Below the pieces are notes generated by a model. The model was not told the DNA's origin. It ran no database searches and was given only the letters and a program-made list of their open reading frames with translations. From contig NZ_FOBD01000007.1 in assembly GCF_900109515.1 (NCBI RefSeq), forward strand, positions 124,001-188,000: a DNA stretch of 64,000 nucleotides, read 5' to 3'. The stretch is from Paenibacillus sp. OK003 (GTDB lineage Bacteria > Bacillota > Bacilli > Paenibacillales > Paenibacillaceae). A program made the translations under genes and the position numbers. Below, piece by piece: positions 24,921 to 34,000 of this stretch. The stretch's first letter is position 1. Each line of letters begins with the position of its first letter.

Positions 24921-26738
24921 ATGCTTGGCAAAATGAAGAGAATCTTAATAGGCAAGCCTATGAAATCGGCTGAATTGGATGCAGAGAAATTGGGGAAATG
25001 GAAGGCGCTCGCCATTCTGTCCTCCGATGCACTATCGTCCGTTGCCTACGGTACGGAGCAGATCTTATTGGTGCTCGTTGCGGCCGGATTCGCCGCCTTG
25101 TGGTACTCTGTTCCAATTTCCATCGCCGTGTTGGGATTACTCGTCATTTTAATTTTTTCCTACCGCCAGACGATATTTGCTTATCCCACAGGAGGCGGCG
25201 CGTATATCGTAGCCAAGGATAATCTCGGTACGGCTCCGAGCTTGATTGCCGGGGGATCTTTGCTGGTCGATTATATTCTGACTGTGGCGGTAAGTTCGTC
25301 CGCAGGGACGGATGCGATTACATCTGCCTTTCCAATGCTTCATGATTACAGCATCGTCATTGCACTGATCATGATTGTATTTCTGACTATTATGAATTTG
25401 CGAGGGGTGACGGAATCTGCTTCCGTATTGGCGATCCCCATATATCTGTTTATCTTTTCGATTGCGATTCTGATTATATCCGGGGGCATCAAATTTCTCG
25501 CTGGTGGCATGGAAGCTGCCGCCCCTGAATTCGGAACGAGTATGTCTCATGTGAGTCTGTTTCTGCTGCTGAAGGCGTTCAGCTCTGGGTGTTCGGCCTT
25601 GACCGGGGTTGAGGCGGTGAGTAATGCCATTCCGAACTTTAAGCAGCCTGCTGAGAAAAATGCAGCGGGAACCTTGATGCTTATGGGATGTATTCTGGGA
25701 GCCATGTTTATCGGCATCACGTTACTTGCTTATGGTTACGGGGTGAAGCCTGATCCGAAAGCTACAGTTATTTCCCAGATTGCCGAAGCTACGTTTGGCA
25801 GGGGTGCGATGTATTTTATTATTCAGGGTGTGACGGCCTTGATTCTGTTCCTGGCGGCGAATACGGCGTATTCTGCTTTCCCGCTGCTGTCCTTCATGAT
25901 GGCAAAGGATAAATATATGCCGCATATGTTTATGGTTAGAGGAGACCGCCTTGGCTTCTCGAACGGTATTATTTTTCTCAGTGTGATGTCTGCCTTGCTG
26001 GTTGTTGGATTCAAAGGAAACACGGAAAGTCTGATCCCGCTCTACGCCGTGGGTGTATTCATTCCATTCACCCTGTCGCAGCTGGGCATGATGATTCGCT
26101 GGATCAAAGTCAAACCATCCGGATGGGGTGTGAAGCTGCTCGTCAATACGATTGGGATGCTGACCACGCTGTCGATTACTTTGATTTTTATATTCACCAA
26201 GTTCACGCAAACGTGGGTTATCTTTATTTTCTTGCCACTCGTCGTTTATGTGTTCATGCGCATTCACCGACATTACTGCAACATCGCGGATGAATTGCGG
26301 ATTGATATCAAGCTGGAGAAACCGGTGAGAAAGGGCAATACGATCGTTATTCCAGTGGCTGGCATTACGAGGGTGGTCATGAACACAATCTCATACGCAC
26401 AGACGATGTCAGATCACGTGGTTGCCTTGTATATCGGGTTCGATGATGAAGCCATCCGCAAGATGGAGCAGAAGTGGGAAGAGTGGAACCCTGGCGTTCG
26501 CCTGGTTGTCATTAAATCGAGATACCGCAGTATTATGGGACCGCTCAAGAAGTTCATTGATACCGTGGAATGGAAGACGGCCGAGACGGACCATATCACG
26601 ATACTAATTCCGCAGTTCATCACCAAGCATTGGTGGCAAAATGTACTGCACAACCAGACCAGCTTCATGATCCGCGCTTATCTGATTAATTACAAAGACG
26701 TGATTGTCACGACTGTGCCATATCATCTCAATCGTTAG
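24921..26738 (+). CDS. kimA: KimA-like high-affinity potassium importer (APC family)
   Basis: A 605-residue APC-fold transporter with about 12 membrane helices and a cytoplasmic domain from about residue 455. The stretch ILIGKPMKSAELDAEKLGKWKALAILSSDALSSVAYGTEQIL, then FAYPTGGGAYIVAKDNLG, follows B. subtilis KimA (YdaO), a K+/H+ symporter inhibited by c-di-AMP. Length agrees. The start at 24921 lies 9 bases after AGGAAG; the ATG at 24915 is closer to it. In B. subtilis this gene has a c-di-AMP riboswitch, but I cannot find its conserved words in 24729-24914. Other amino-acid permeases share the fold, so substrate is inferred. Confidence 0.88.
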   Translation: MLGKMKRILIGKPMKSAELDAEKLGKWKALAILSSDALSSVAYGTEQILLVLVAAGFAALWYSVPISIAVLGLLVILIFSYRQTIFAYPTGGGAYIVAKDNLGTAPSLIAGGSLLVDYILTVAVSSSAGTDAITSAFPMLHDYSIVIALIMIVFLTIMNLRGVTESASVLAIPIYLFIFSIAILIISGGIKFLAGGMEAAAPEFGTSMSHVSLFLLLKAFSSGCSALTGVEAVSNAIPNFKQPAEKNAAGTLMLMGCILGAMFIGITLLAYGYGVKPDPKATVISQIAEATFGRGAMYFIIQGVTALILFLAANTAYSAFPLLSFMMAKDKYMPHMFMVRGDRLGFSNGIIFLSVMSALLVVGFKGNTESLIPLYAVGVFIPFTLSQLGMMIRWIKVKPSGWGVKLLVNTIGMLTTLSITLIFIFTKFTQTWVIFIFLPLVVYVFMRIHRHYCNIADELRIDIKLEKPVRKGNTIVIPVAGITRVVMNTISYAQTMSDHVVALYIGFDDEAIRKMEQKWEEWNPGVRLVVIKSRYRSIMGPLKKFIDTVEWKTAETDHITILIPQFITKHWWQNVLHNQTSFMIRAYLINYKDVIVTTVPYHLNR

Positions 26739-26759
26739 TAAAATTCTTCTACACTGGGC

Positions 26760-26812
26760 GATGGCATGAGACGTGAGACGGGTCTGTAATGTACTTACAT
26801 GCCATCCATTTT
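26760..26812 (+). terminator. hairpin after kimA
   Basis: GATGGCATG (26760-26768) pairs with CATGCCATC (26798-26806), with inner AGAC/GTCT pairing, then CATTTTCT. The U-tract is poor, so this is a weak terminator or 3' stabilising hairpin. Confidence 0.5.
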
Positions 26813-26919
26813 CTAATAAAATTTCAACTGAACATTTTGCGTTAACGTTAAATATCCAGTTTTCTGTTAAATTTATGGAGTTGATATCGAATCGTTGTTC
26901 ATCTTCTCTTAACACATAA

Positions 26920-26966
26920 AGCCGCACGAACCTTCCCGAGCCAAGGGAGTTCTTGCGGTTTTTTTG
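26920..26966 (+). terminator. second terminator after kimA
   Basis: GCCGCACGAAC pairs with GTTCTTGCGG around inner CCC/GGG, followed by TTTTTTT. This is the strong terminator of the region. The rest of 26739-27147 has no gene; a TTAACGTTAA palindrome lies at 26842-26851. Confidence 0.85.
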
Positions 26967-27081
26967 CTGTTTAGTGATTTTCTTTTGAAGTATGTTTAAC
27001 GTCCTTTGTTTGGTAAAGTCGCATGTCCACGATTAACGCTGCGTTGATTCAGAATGAGTGCTGCTGTGACAGTGGGCTTTT

Positions 27082-27095
27082 ACACTAGATAGTGT
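27082..27095. promoter_or_regulatory. candidate operator of the ABC importer operon
   Basis: ACACTAGATAGTGT is an inverted repeat (6-bp arms, 2-bp centre) about 50 bases before the first gene of the transport operon. A repressor site is plausible; the regulator is unknown. Confidence 0.35.
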
Positions 27096-27147
27096 GGGTG
27101 ATGAAGTTCACACACCGAATGCGTAGATTAAGGGGGAAGAAAATCCG

Positions 27148-28110
27148 ATGAGTGAGCTTGACAACCGGATCGGCTTGCCTGCTGCCAGACGGCGCGTATC
27201 TAATACGAGTCAGCGCCGGACAGCTTCGCTGCGTGTGCAGCGAATGCGGGAGAATATGCTGGCCTATGGTTTCCTGGCACCATCGCTGCTTTTATTTGCA
27301 GTGTTTCTGTTTTATCCGATGTTTAAGTCGGTGTACCTGAGTCTGCATTCCACTGACCCTACCGGGCAGATTGCAGCTTATGTGGGACTGGACAATTTCA
27401 AGGCGGTATTTCAGTCCGGACTGTTCCTGCAAGGCATGAAAGTGACGTTGCTATTTGTCCTGTTTACCGTGCCAACCGGCATGCTGGCAGCTCTGATTCT
27501 AGCGGCATTAACACACAACCGTTTCAAGGGAATGCGTATATTTCAGTTTGTATTCTCTCTGCCCGTGGTATTGTCTGTCGGTTCATCGGCGGTCATCTGG
27601 AAGTTCCTGTTCCATCCGACCTTGGGCATGCTGAATTATTTATTAGGAAAAGTTGGAATCGATCCAATTCCCTGGCTGACCAGCCCGGATTGGGCGTTAA
27701 TATCGATTTCCATTATGACGATTTGGATGAATCTCGGATTCAATTACATTATTCTATCCAGCGGATTACAGGGCATCCCGGATGAAATTTATGAGAGCGC
27801 GAAGATGGATGGCGCAGGTCCTTTGCTTACTTTTCGCAAAATCTCGATGCCGCTGTTGTCGCCAACCCTGTTTTTCGTCACCGTTGTATCGATCATTGGT
27901 GCGTTCCAATCGTTTGGTCAAATCAACATTCTAACCCGGGGCGGCCCGATGGACAGTACCAATGTATTCGTATATTCCATCTATCAGGAAGCCTTTGTTA
28001 ATTTCCGCTTTGGGACGGGCAGTGCGCAGGCGCTTATCCTGTTCGCGGTCATTATGCTGCTGACCCTGATTCAGTTCAAATGGATGGAAAGGAAAGTGCA
28101 TTACCAATGA
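27148..28110 (+). CDS. ABC sugar/glycerol-phosphate type permease, subunit 1
   Basis: A 320-residue MalF/UgpA-type permease with six membrane helices after a basic N-terminal tail (RRRVSNTSQRRTASLRVQRMRENM). The EAA loop, IPDEIYESAKMDGAGPLLTFRKISMPLLSPT (about 209-239), docks the ATPase. AGGGGGAAG precedes the ATG. Its TGA overlaps the ATG of the next permease (ATGA). With the second permease and the lipoprotein it forms a carbohydrate-uptake (CUT1) importer. No ATPase gene is present, so a shared MsmX-type ATPase is implied. Confidence 0.9.
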   Translation: MSELDNRIGLPAARRRVSNTSQRRTASLRVQRMRENMLAYGFLAPSLLLFAVFLFYPMFKSVYLSLHSTDPTGQIAAYVGLDNFKAVFQSGLFLQGMKVTLLFVLFTVPTGMLAALILAALTHNRFKGMRIFQFVFSLPVVLSVGSSAVIWKFLFHPTLGMLNYLLGKVGIDPIPWLTSPDWALISISIMTIWMNLGFNYIILSSGLQGIPDEIYESAKMDGAGPLLTFRKISMPLLSPTLFFVTVVSIIGAFQSFGQINILTRGGPMDSTNVFVYSIYQEAFVNFRFGTGSAQALILFAVIMLLTLIQFKWMERKVHYQ

Positions 28111-28928
28111 GAACACCATGGACCAAAACATTGCTGTATATGTTGCTTACAATCTGTGCGGCACTTGTACTGTATCCGGTGCTGTACACCTTTTTCATGG
28201 CGGTCATGACGCCGGAGGATGCCAGTGCGTATCCGCCTCATATCATTCCGCAATCCATAGACCTGTCCAATTTCACGGAAGTATTCGATATCGTTCCGAT
28301 TGGTACGTTTATCGGCAATACGTTTCTGGTGGCAGGACTGACGATGCTTGGTCAGCTTGTTACAGCGAGTATGGCGGCCTATGCATTCGCGAAAATGGAG
28401 TTTAAAGGCAAGAACGTCATCTTTAGCATGTTTGTGGCGACGATGATGATTCCTTGGGAAGTTACCATGATTCCGAACTATCTGACAGTACGCAGCTGGG
28501 GCTGGCTCGATACGTATCAGGGGCTGACGATTCCGTTCCTGGCAACAGCGTTCGGTACATTCCTGCTGAGACAATTCTTCATGCAGCTGCCCAAGGAACT
28601 GTTTGAAGCAGCGAAGATTGATGGCTGTGGGCATATCCGGTATTTTGTGTCCCATGTCCTGCCATTGTCCCGCCCGGCACTTGGAACATTGGCAATCTAT
28701 TCGTTCCTGAGCATGTACAACTCCTATCTTTGGCCTCTACTCGTCACAAATACCCCGGAGATGAGGACGGTACAGATCGGAATCTCGATGCTGGAGTTCC
28801 AGGAATCCACAGCATGGAATCTGGTGTTTGCCGGCACAGCGCTTGTTATTTTACCATCGCTGCTGCTTCTGGTCTTCGGGTTGAAGCAGCTTGTCCGAGG
28901 TATGGCCGCAGGCGCGCTGAAGGGTTAA
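28107..28928 (+). CDS. ABC sugar/glycerol-phosphate type permease, subunit 2
   Basis: A MalG/UgpE-type permease of 273 residues with six membrane helices, the typical PHIIPQSIDLSNFTEVF segment after helix 1 and the EAA loop LPKELFEAAKIDGCGHIRYFVSHVLPLSRPALGT. The start at 28107 overlaps the previous stop; an in-frame ATG at 28080 lacks a good ribosome site. A 300-base gap containing the structured repeat separates it from the binding-protein gene. Confidence 0.9.
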   Translation: MRTPWTKTLLYMLLTICAALVLYPVLYTFFMAVMTPEDASAYPPHIIPQSIDLSNFTEVFDIVPIGTFIGNTFLVAGLTMLGQLVTASMAAYAFAKMEFKGKNVIFSMFVATMMIPWEVTMIPNYLTVRSWGWLDTYQGLTIPFLATAFGTFLLRQFFMQLPKELFEAAKIDGCGHIRYFVSHVLPLSRPALGTLAIYSFLSMYNSYLWPLLVTNTPEMRTVQIGISMLEFQESTAWNLVFAGTALVILPSLLLLVFGLKQLVRGMAAGALKG

Positions 28929-29028
28929 TTAAGTTAAAAGTTTTATGGATTTACGGGTTTGTGGTTTGGATACCCAGGAGCGAATAAACAAGGCCTCACT
29001 CTTGAAATAAAATGTTGAGAAGATAAAC

Positions 29029-29176
29029 CACGGTAGTAGTGGAGGGACGTAATCGATTCTGTAGAAGCGAAGCGTTCGCCTTTATCCCCGGATTTTCCCC
29101 TTTGAAGGGAATTGAATAAAATCGGGGGATAACAGCGATCGAAAGAACGATTCGGACCCGTAACGGCCACTCCGTG
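29029..29176. repeat. ~150-nt structured dispersed repeat, copy B
   Basis: Copy B of the element at 6071-6220, of near-identical length. The core words are the same. TTATCCCCGGATTT pairs with AAATCGGGGGATAA at 13 of 14 positions, and TTCCCC with the GGGAA arm. The outer arms CACGG (29029-29033) and CCGTG (29172-29176) differ from copy A yet still pair, with an adjoining AGTGG/CCACT. It lies inside an operon, between the second permease gene and the binding-protein gene. Confidence 0.75.
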
Positions 29177-29227
29177 TCATCTCCAAGGTTTTATTTTGAA
29201 GTGAGCCCCAAAAAAAGGAGAGCGATT

Positions 29228-30601
29228 ATGATCGGGTTTCGTTTGAAAAAAAGAGGAACATTTGCATTGATGTTGGCTGCACTTATGCTGGTATTGTCCG
29301 CTTGTGGCGGAAAAACCGAAACAACAAGCACAACGGGCGGAGCGCAGGCAGATGCCGCAGCTGCTGAGCCGGTACAACTGACCTGGTGGCATTCGATGTC
29401 AGGTGCAGGGGAGAAAGCCATTAATCAACTCGCTTCCGATTTCAACGCAGGTCACCCGGACATTCAGGTGAAGGCAATCTATCAAGGGAAATATGATGAG
29501 AGCCTGAACAAACTCAAAGCTTCTATGGGCTCGGACAGTGGTCCGGATATTATCCAGGTATACGAGATCGGCAGCAAGTTCATGATCGATTCGGGCATGA
29601 TTACGCCGGTACAGCAATTTATCGATAAAGACAAGTTCGACCTGTCCCAATTGGAGCCCAATATCATCCGTTATTACACCATCGATGGCAAATTGAACGC
29701 GATGCCGTTCAACACATCGAACCCGATTCTGTATTACAACAAAGATATGTTCAAAGCTGCTGGTTTGGACCCGGAGAACCCGCCTAAGACATATGAAGAG
29801 TTTGAGCAAGCGGCTAAAGCATTGGCGAAAGACGGTAAACCAGGCGCGTCCATGGCCATTTATGGCTGGTTTATGGAACAGTTCTTCGCGAACCAGAATG
29901 CAGATTATGTAAACAATGGTAACGGAAGAACCGGTGCAGCGACTGAATCCATGCTGAACTCCGAGGCTGGTGTGAAGACTTTGACGTGGTGGAAAAAGAT
30001 GATGGACGAGAAAACCGTCTCTAATCTGGGACGTAGCACGGACGATACGACCGCTGCATTCACCGCACAGCAAATCGGCATGACGCTGGATTCCACCGCT
30101 GGATTGCGAAAAATTGTAGAGGGTGCTGGTGGCAAGTTTGAGCTGGGAACAGGCTTCCTGCCACGTCCGGCAGATGCCAAAGAAGGCGGCGTGGTTGTTG
30201 GTGGCGCAAGCTTGTATATCATGAACAACAAATCCGAGGCTCAGCAGCAAGCCGCTTGGGAATTCATAAAGTACCTGGCAACACCTGAGGTACAAGCCAA
30301 CTGGAGTGTTGCGACAGGATACTTCCCTATTACGACAGCAGCCTACAATGAGCAAGTATTAAAGGATAATATGGCGAAGTACCCGCAATTCCAGACAGCA
30401 GTCGACCAATTGCATGCTTCCGCGGATTCGACAGCAACATCCGGGGCCGTCATGGGTGTATTCCCCGAAGCTCGTCAAATTGTCGAAGGAGCGATCGAGA
30501 CCGTTCTGAATGGACAAGGTACACCGCAAGACGTATTGGATGCAGCAGCGAAGCAAATTACAGACAAGATTGGGCAATATAACAGCACGGTGAAGAAGTA
30601 A
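29228..30601 (+). CDS. extracellular solute-binding lipoprotein, UgpB/MalE type
   Basis: The start is the ATG at 29228 after AAAGGAGAG. A lipoprotein signal ends LVLSACGG, so the mature protein is anchored through Cys near residue 26. The mature chain begins TWWHSMSGAGEKAINQLASDFN and has NTSNPILYYNKDMFKAAGLDPENPPKTYEEF, typical of family 1 binding proteins near UgpB (glycerol-3-phosphate). The 457 residues fit. It is the substrate receptor of the two-permease importer just upstream. The exact ligand, glycerol-phosphate or an oligosaccharide, is undetermined. Confidence 0.9.
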   Translation: MIGFRLKKRGTFALMLAALMLVLSACGGKTETTSTTGGAQADAAAAEPVQLTWWHSMSGAGEKAINQLASDFNAGHPDIQVKAIYQGKYDESLNKLKASMGSDSGPDIIQVYEIGSKFMIDSGMITPVQQFIDKDKFDLSQLEPNIIRYYTIDGKLNAMPFNTSNPILYYNKDMFKAAGLDPENPPKTYEEFEQAAKALAKDGKPGASMAIYGWFMEQFFANQNADYVNNGNGRTGAATESMLNSEAGVKTLTWWKKMMDEKTVSNLGRSTDDTTAAFTAQQIGMTLDSTAGLRKIVEGAGGKFELGTGFLPRPADAKEGGVVVGGASLYIMNNKSEAQQQAAWEFIKYLATPEVQANWSVATGYFPITTAAYNEQVLKDNMAKYPQFQTAVDQLHASADSTATSGAVMGVFPEARQIVEGAIETVLNGQGTPQDVLDAAAKQITDKIGQYNSTVKK

Positions 30602-30692
30602 CTTATTTCTTGAAATAGGACAAACTCTACGCTGGATATAGCAAAGTTGAAATGTATGGCTTAACTTAGGATGTCATAACGAGTGAGATGTA

Positions 30693-30727
30693 TGCGATGG
30701 TCAATCTTGACTGTCGCATCGTTTTGC
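30693..30727 (+). terminator. terminator of the ABC importer operon
   Basis: ATGCGATGGTCAA with TTGACTGTCGCAT around a 2-3 base loop, then CGTTTTG. Confidence 0.75.
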
Positions 30728-31088
30728 TGTGAAAAGATCTTGGACCAAATCGCTTTAAGGCGAATTGCGTATAGGGATAACTATCAATAAATGTCGATTA
30801 CAGAGATTCATATCTCTGATATGTCAGTTTAAATCACTCGATATAGGCTGTTATACACAGATATCCACTGTAAAAGCAAAAAAACTGACATATAAAAGAC
30901 GTAAATTAGTACTTTTCTACTTGTTTTTATTTTTAATCGTCAAATTTGTGATGTGTATGTTCTATTTTGTGTCATTTAAAAAGAATATTGTTTACACGTA
31001 ATAGAAGTTCAGTTATCTTATATTTGAACTAATGTACAAGCTTCATGAACAAATGATTATGAATTTAAAACATGGAGGTAGGTAAAAG
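30728..31088. other. AT-rich intergenic stretch before the nuclease gene
   Basis: No gene is supported. A 78-codon open frame (30765-31001) has no ribosome site and a composition typical of random AT-rich sequence. This region should carry the promoter of the large secreted nuclease, but I could not assign boxes or a PhoP repeat with confidence. Confidence 0.4.
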
Positions 31089-34000
31089 ATGCATGTTCTG
31101 CAAATGAAGAGGTGGCTCAGGTTGTTCCTGGCCATGGTTCTGCTCATCACAGGTGCTATTCCGGCTGGATTGTTCAGCAGTAAGGCAGCCGCGGCGGATG
31201 AGCCGTTAACGGTTGCTCAGGCGCTTAATCTTAATTTTGGAGATTCGAACATTTCAATTGAAGGATATGTTGTAGGAACCTACAGTAGCGGCCCAAATGT
31301 AAGGTTGAACCCGGATTTCACCTTGGATACCAATTTTGCAATAGCCGATACTCCTGATGAAACAAATATCAGTAAAATGATGCCTGTTCAGATACCCACC
31401 TCTGCACCTCGAAGTATTTTCGGACTGAAAAGTAATCCTTCCTTGTATAAAGCCAAAGTTCGTATTAGCAATGGTAATATAGCTGAGTACTTCAGCTCCA
31501 AAGGTATACACTACAATATCTCAACAACCTTCCAATTGATCGATGAGACTCCTGTAACCAAAGTGGCAAACGTCACAGCTAATCCTGCTTCCGGCGCTAT
31601 TCCAACCGGGACCAAGGTGGCCTTAGAAACAGCCACAGTCGGTGCAACGGTATACTACAAGCAGAATACGGACACTGATTATCTTCCCTACACCGTGCCC
31701 ATCACGGTAAATGATGCAACTCATATTGAAACCTACGCAGTCAAAGAGGGGATCGACAATAGCGATGTTACCAGATTTGACTACACCATCGTCGACAACA
31801 GCCCTATTTCCATCTCTGATGCAAGAAAAGCGACTGAAAATACGACCGTTACCGTTCAAGGCATTGTAACTTACAGCGAATTATCCGGCGGTGTATCGAA
31901 TCTGTATATTCAGGATAACGATGCCGGAATCGTTGTGCGCGGCAATGCTTCTGGTGTGGAAGTTGGAGATCGGATTGAAGCCTACGGTCCAATTACGATC
32001 TATAACGGCCTAGTCCAAGTTGAAGCAAGCAAATCCGGATTTCAGGGTGGCTATATTCGGACTGTCGAAAAGTCACAGGATCTACCTTCACCTGTATCGC
32101 TCAACTCATCCCATTTTGCTCCAGGTGCGGGGGGGACTAAGGGTTCTGGAGGGCAGTATGAAGGGATGCTTGTCGAAGTAAACAACATTCAGGTGACAAA
32201 AAGCAGCTCTTCCACGTATACGGCGACAGATGATCATGGCGGGGAAATGCTGATTTATGCCAAAAACAGCCCATCTGCTCTCTCCGTTGGCAAATCGTAT
32301 TATAAAGTGACAGGAGTCTTGACTTACCATTCCACTTATGGTCTGGAGTTGATTCCTCGAACGGCGTCGGATATTCTGGAAGATCTGCTCTCCGTCACAG
32401 CGAGCACACCTTCCGGTGGCATTGTAAAAGGAACGGAAGTTACGTTGACTTCTCCATATGTCGGTGCCCAAATTTTCTATACACTGGACGGTTCCGAACC
32501 AACTGTGAATTCAACGGAATACACACAGCCTATTACGATTAATCAGGATCAAATCATTAAAGCTGTTGCCACTGCGGATAGCAGAGTAAGCACCATTTTT
32601 TCTTTTGAGTATACTGCGGTGGATCGGGTGGATGGTGTACGTATTCACGAAATTCAGGGGGCAGGCCATTATTCCATTTATGATGGATTGAATGTGCAGA
32701 ATGTAGATGGGATTGTTACATCTCTAGTTAACGCAGATTCATTCTATATGCAATCCATTCCTGGTCAGGAAGATGGAGATCCAGCAACTTCTGAGGGAAT
32801 TTTAATCTATAAGAAAGATCATGGAATGAAAGTCAAGGACCAGGTAAAGGTTGCCGGCAAGGTGAAAGAGTATGCAGCAAGCGTAACAGACCTGCCAACC
32901 ACTGAAATTGTAGCTTCTGAGATCACGTTGGAACAACCCAATGTTGAATTGCCACAACCCGTAATCATTGGAAAAGGGGGCCGCGTAATACCGAATGTCA
33001 TTGATTCGGATGGATTGAGCGAATTCAACCCGGACATGGATGCCATTGATTTCTATGAAAGTCTTGAAGGCATGCGTGTTCAGTTAAATGATGCAACTAT
33101 TCTTGGACCATACTCCAGTAGTACTGGACTAGCAGTGACAGTAGACAATGAACCTAATAATCCATTGAAGACTCCGGCAGGAGGATTAATCTTACGTGGA
33201 GACGGAGCAGGAGAGTTTGAAAGTTCTCTAAATCCTCAACGCTTGTTTATTAACAAAAAACCTTCTCAAGCTGCGACCACGGGTGATAAATTTACAGGTC
33301 CGATTAATGGAGTGCTTTCTTATTCGGGTAGTAATTATAAAGTAAATTTGGAAGGCAGCCTGCCTGCCATTGTATCGAGTGGTTTGCAACAGGCTACGAC
33401 GTCGATTGAACCGAACCAAGACAAGTTGACCATTGCTACGTTTAACGTGGAGAACTTCAGCAAAAAAGATGCGACACGTGGTAATAAAATCGGCAAAATT
33501 ATTGTGAACAATCTGAAAAGTCCTGATATCATCGGGATTATGGAAGTTCAGGATAATGACGGTGCAACAGATAGCGGAAACACAGACGCGAGTGAAAGCT
33601 TCAAAACACTTCTGGATGCAATTAAAAGCAATAATGGACCAAGCTATCAGTATACCGATATTGCACCGCTAAATAATATGGATGGGGGAGCAACCGGAGG
33701 CAACATTCGTGTAGGGTTCCTGTACAATCCGGATCGGGTATCCTTAAAAGCAGGTACCAAGGGTGATGCAAAAACAGCATTGTCCCTTGATGCAAGTGGA
33801 AACCTGTCTCTGAATCCAGGGCGAATTCAACCGGATAATGTTGCTTTTAAAACATCAAGAAAACCACTTGCGGCAGAGTTTGAATTTAATGGTGAACGTG
33901 TGGTTGTTATCGCTAACCATTTCAATTCCAAGGGTGGAGATTTAGCCCCATTTGGAAATGTTCAGCCTGTAACCCGCAGCAGCGAAGTGCAGCGTGCGCA

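Noticed and set aside
30765..31001. 78-codon frame before the nuclease gene
   Set aside because: AT-rich, no ribosome site, Phe/Lys/Ile composition of random AT sequence.
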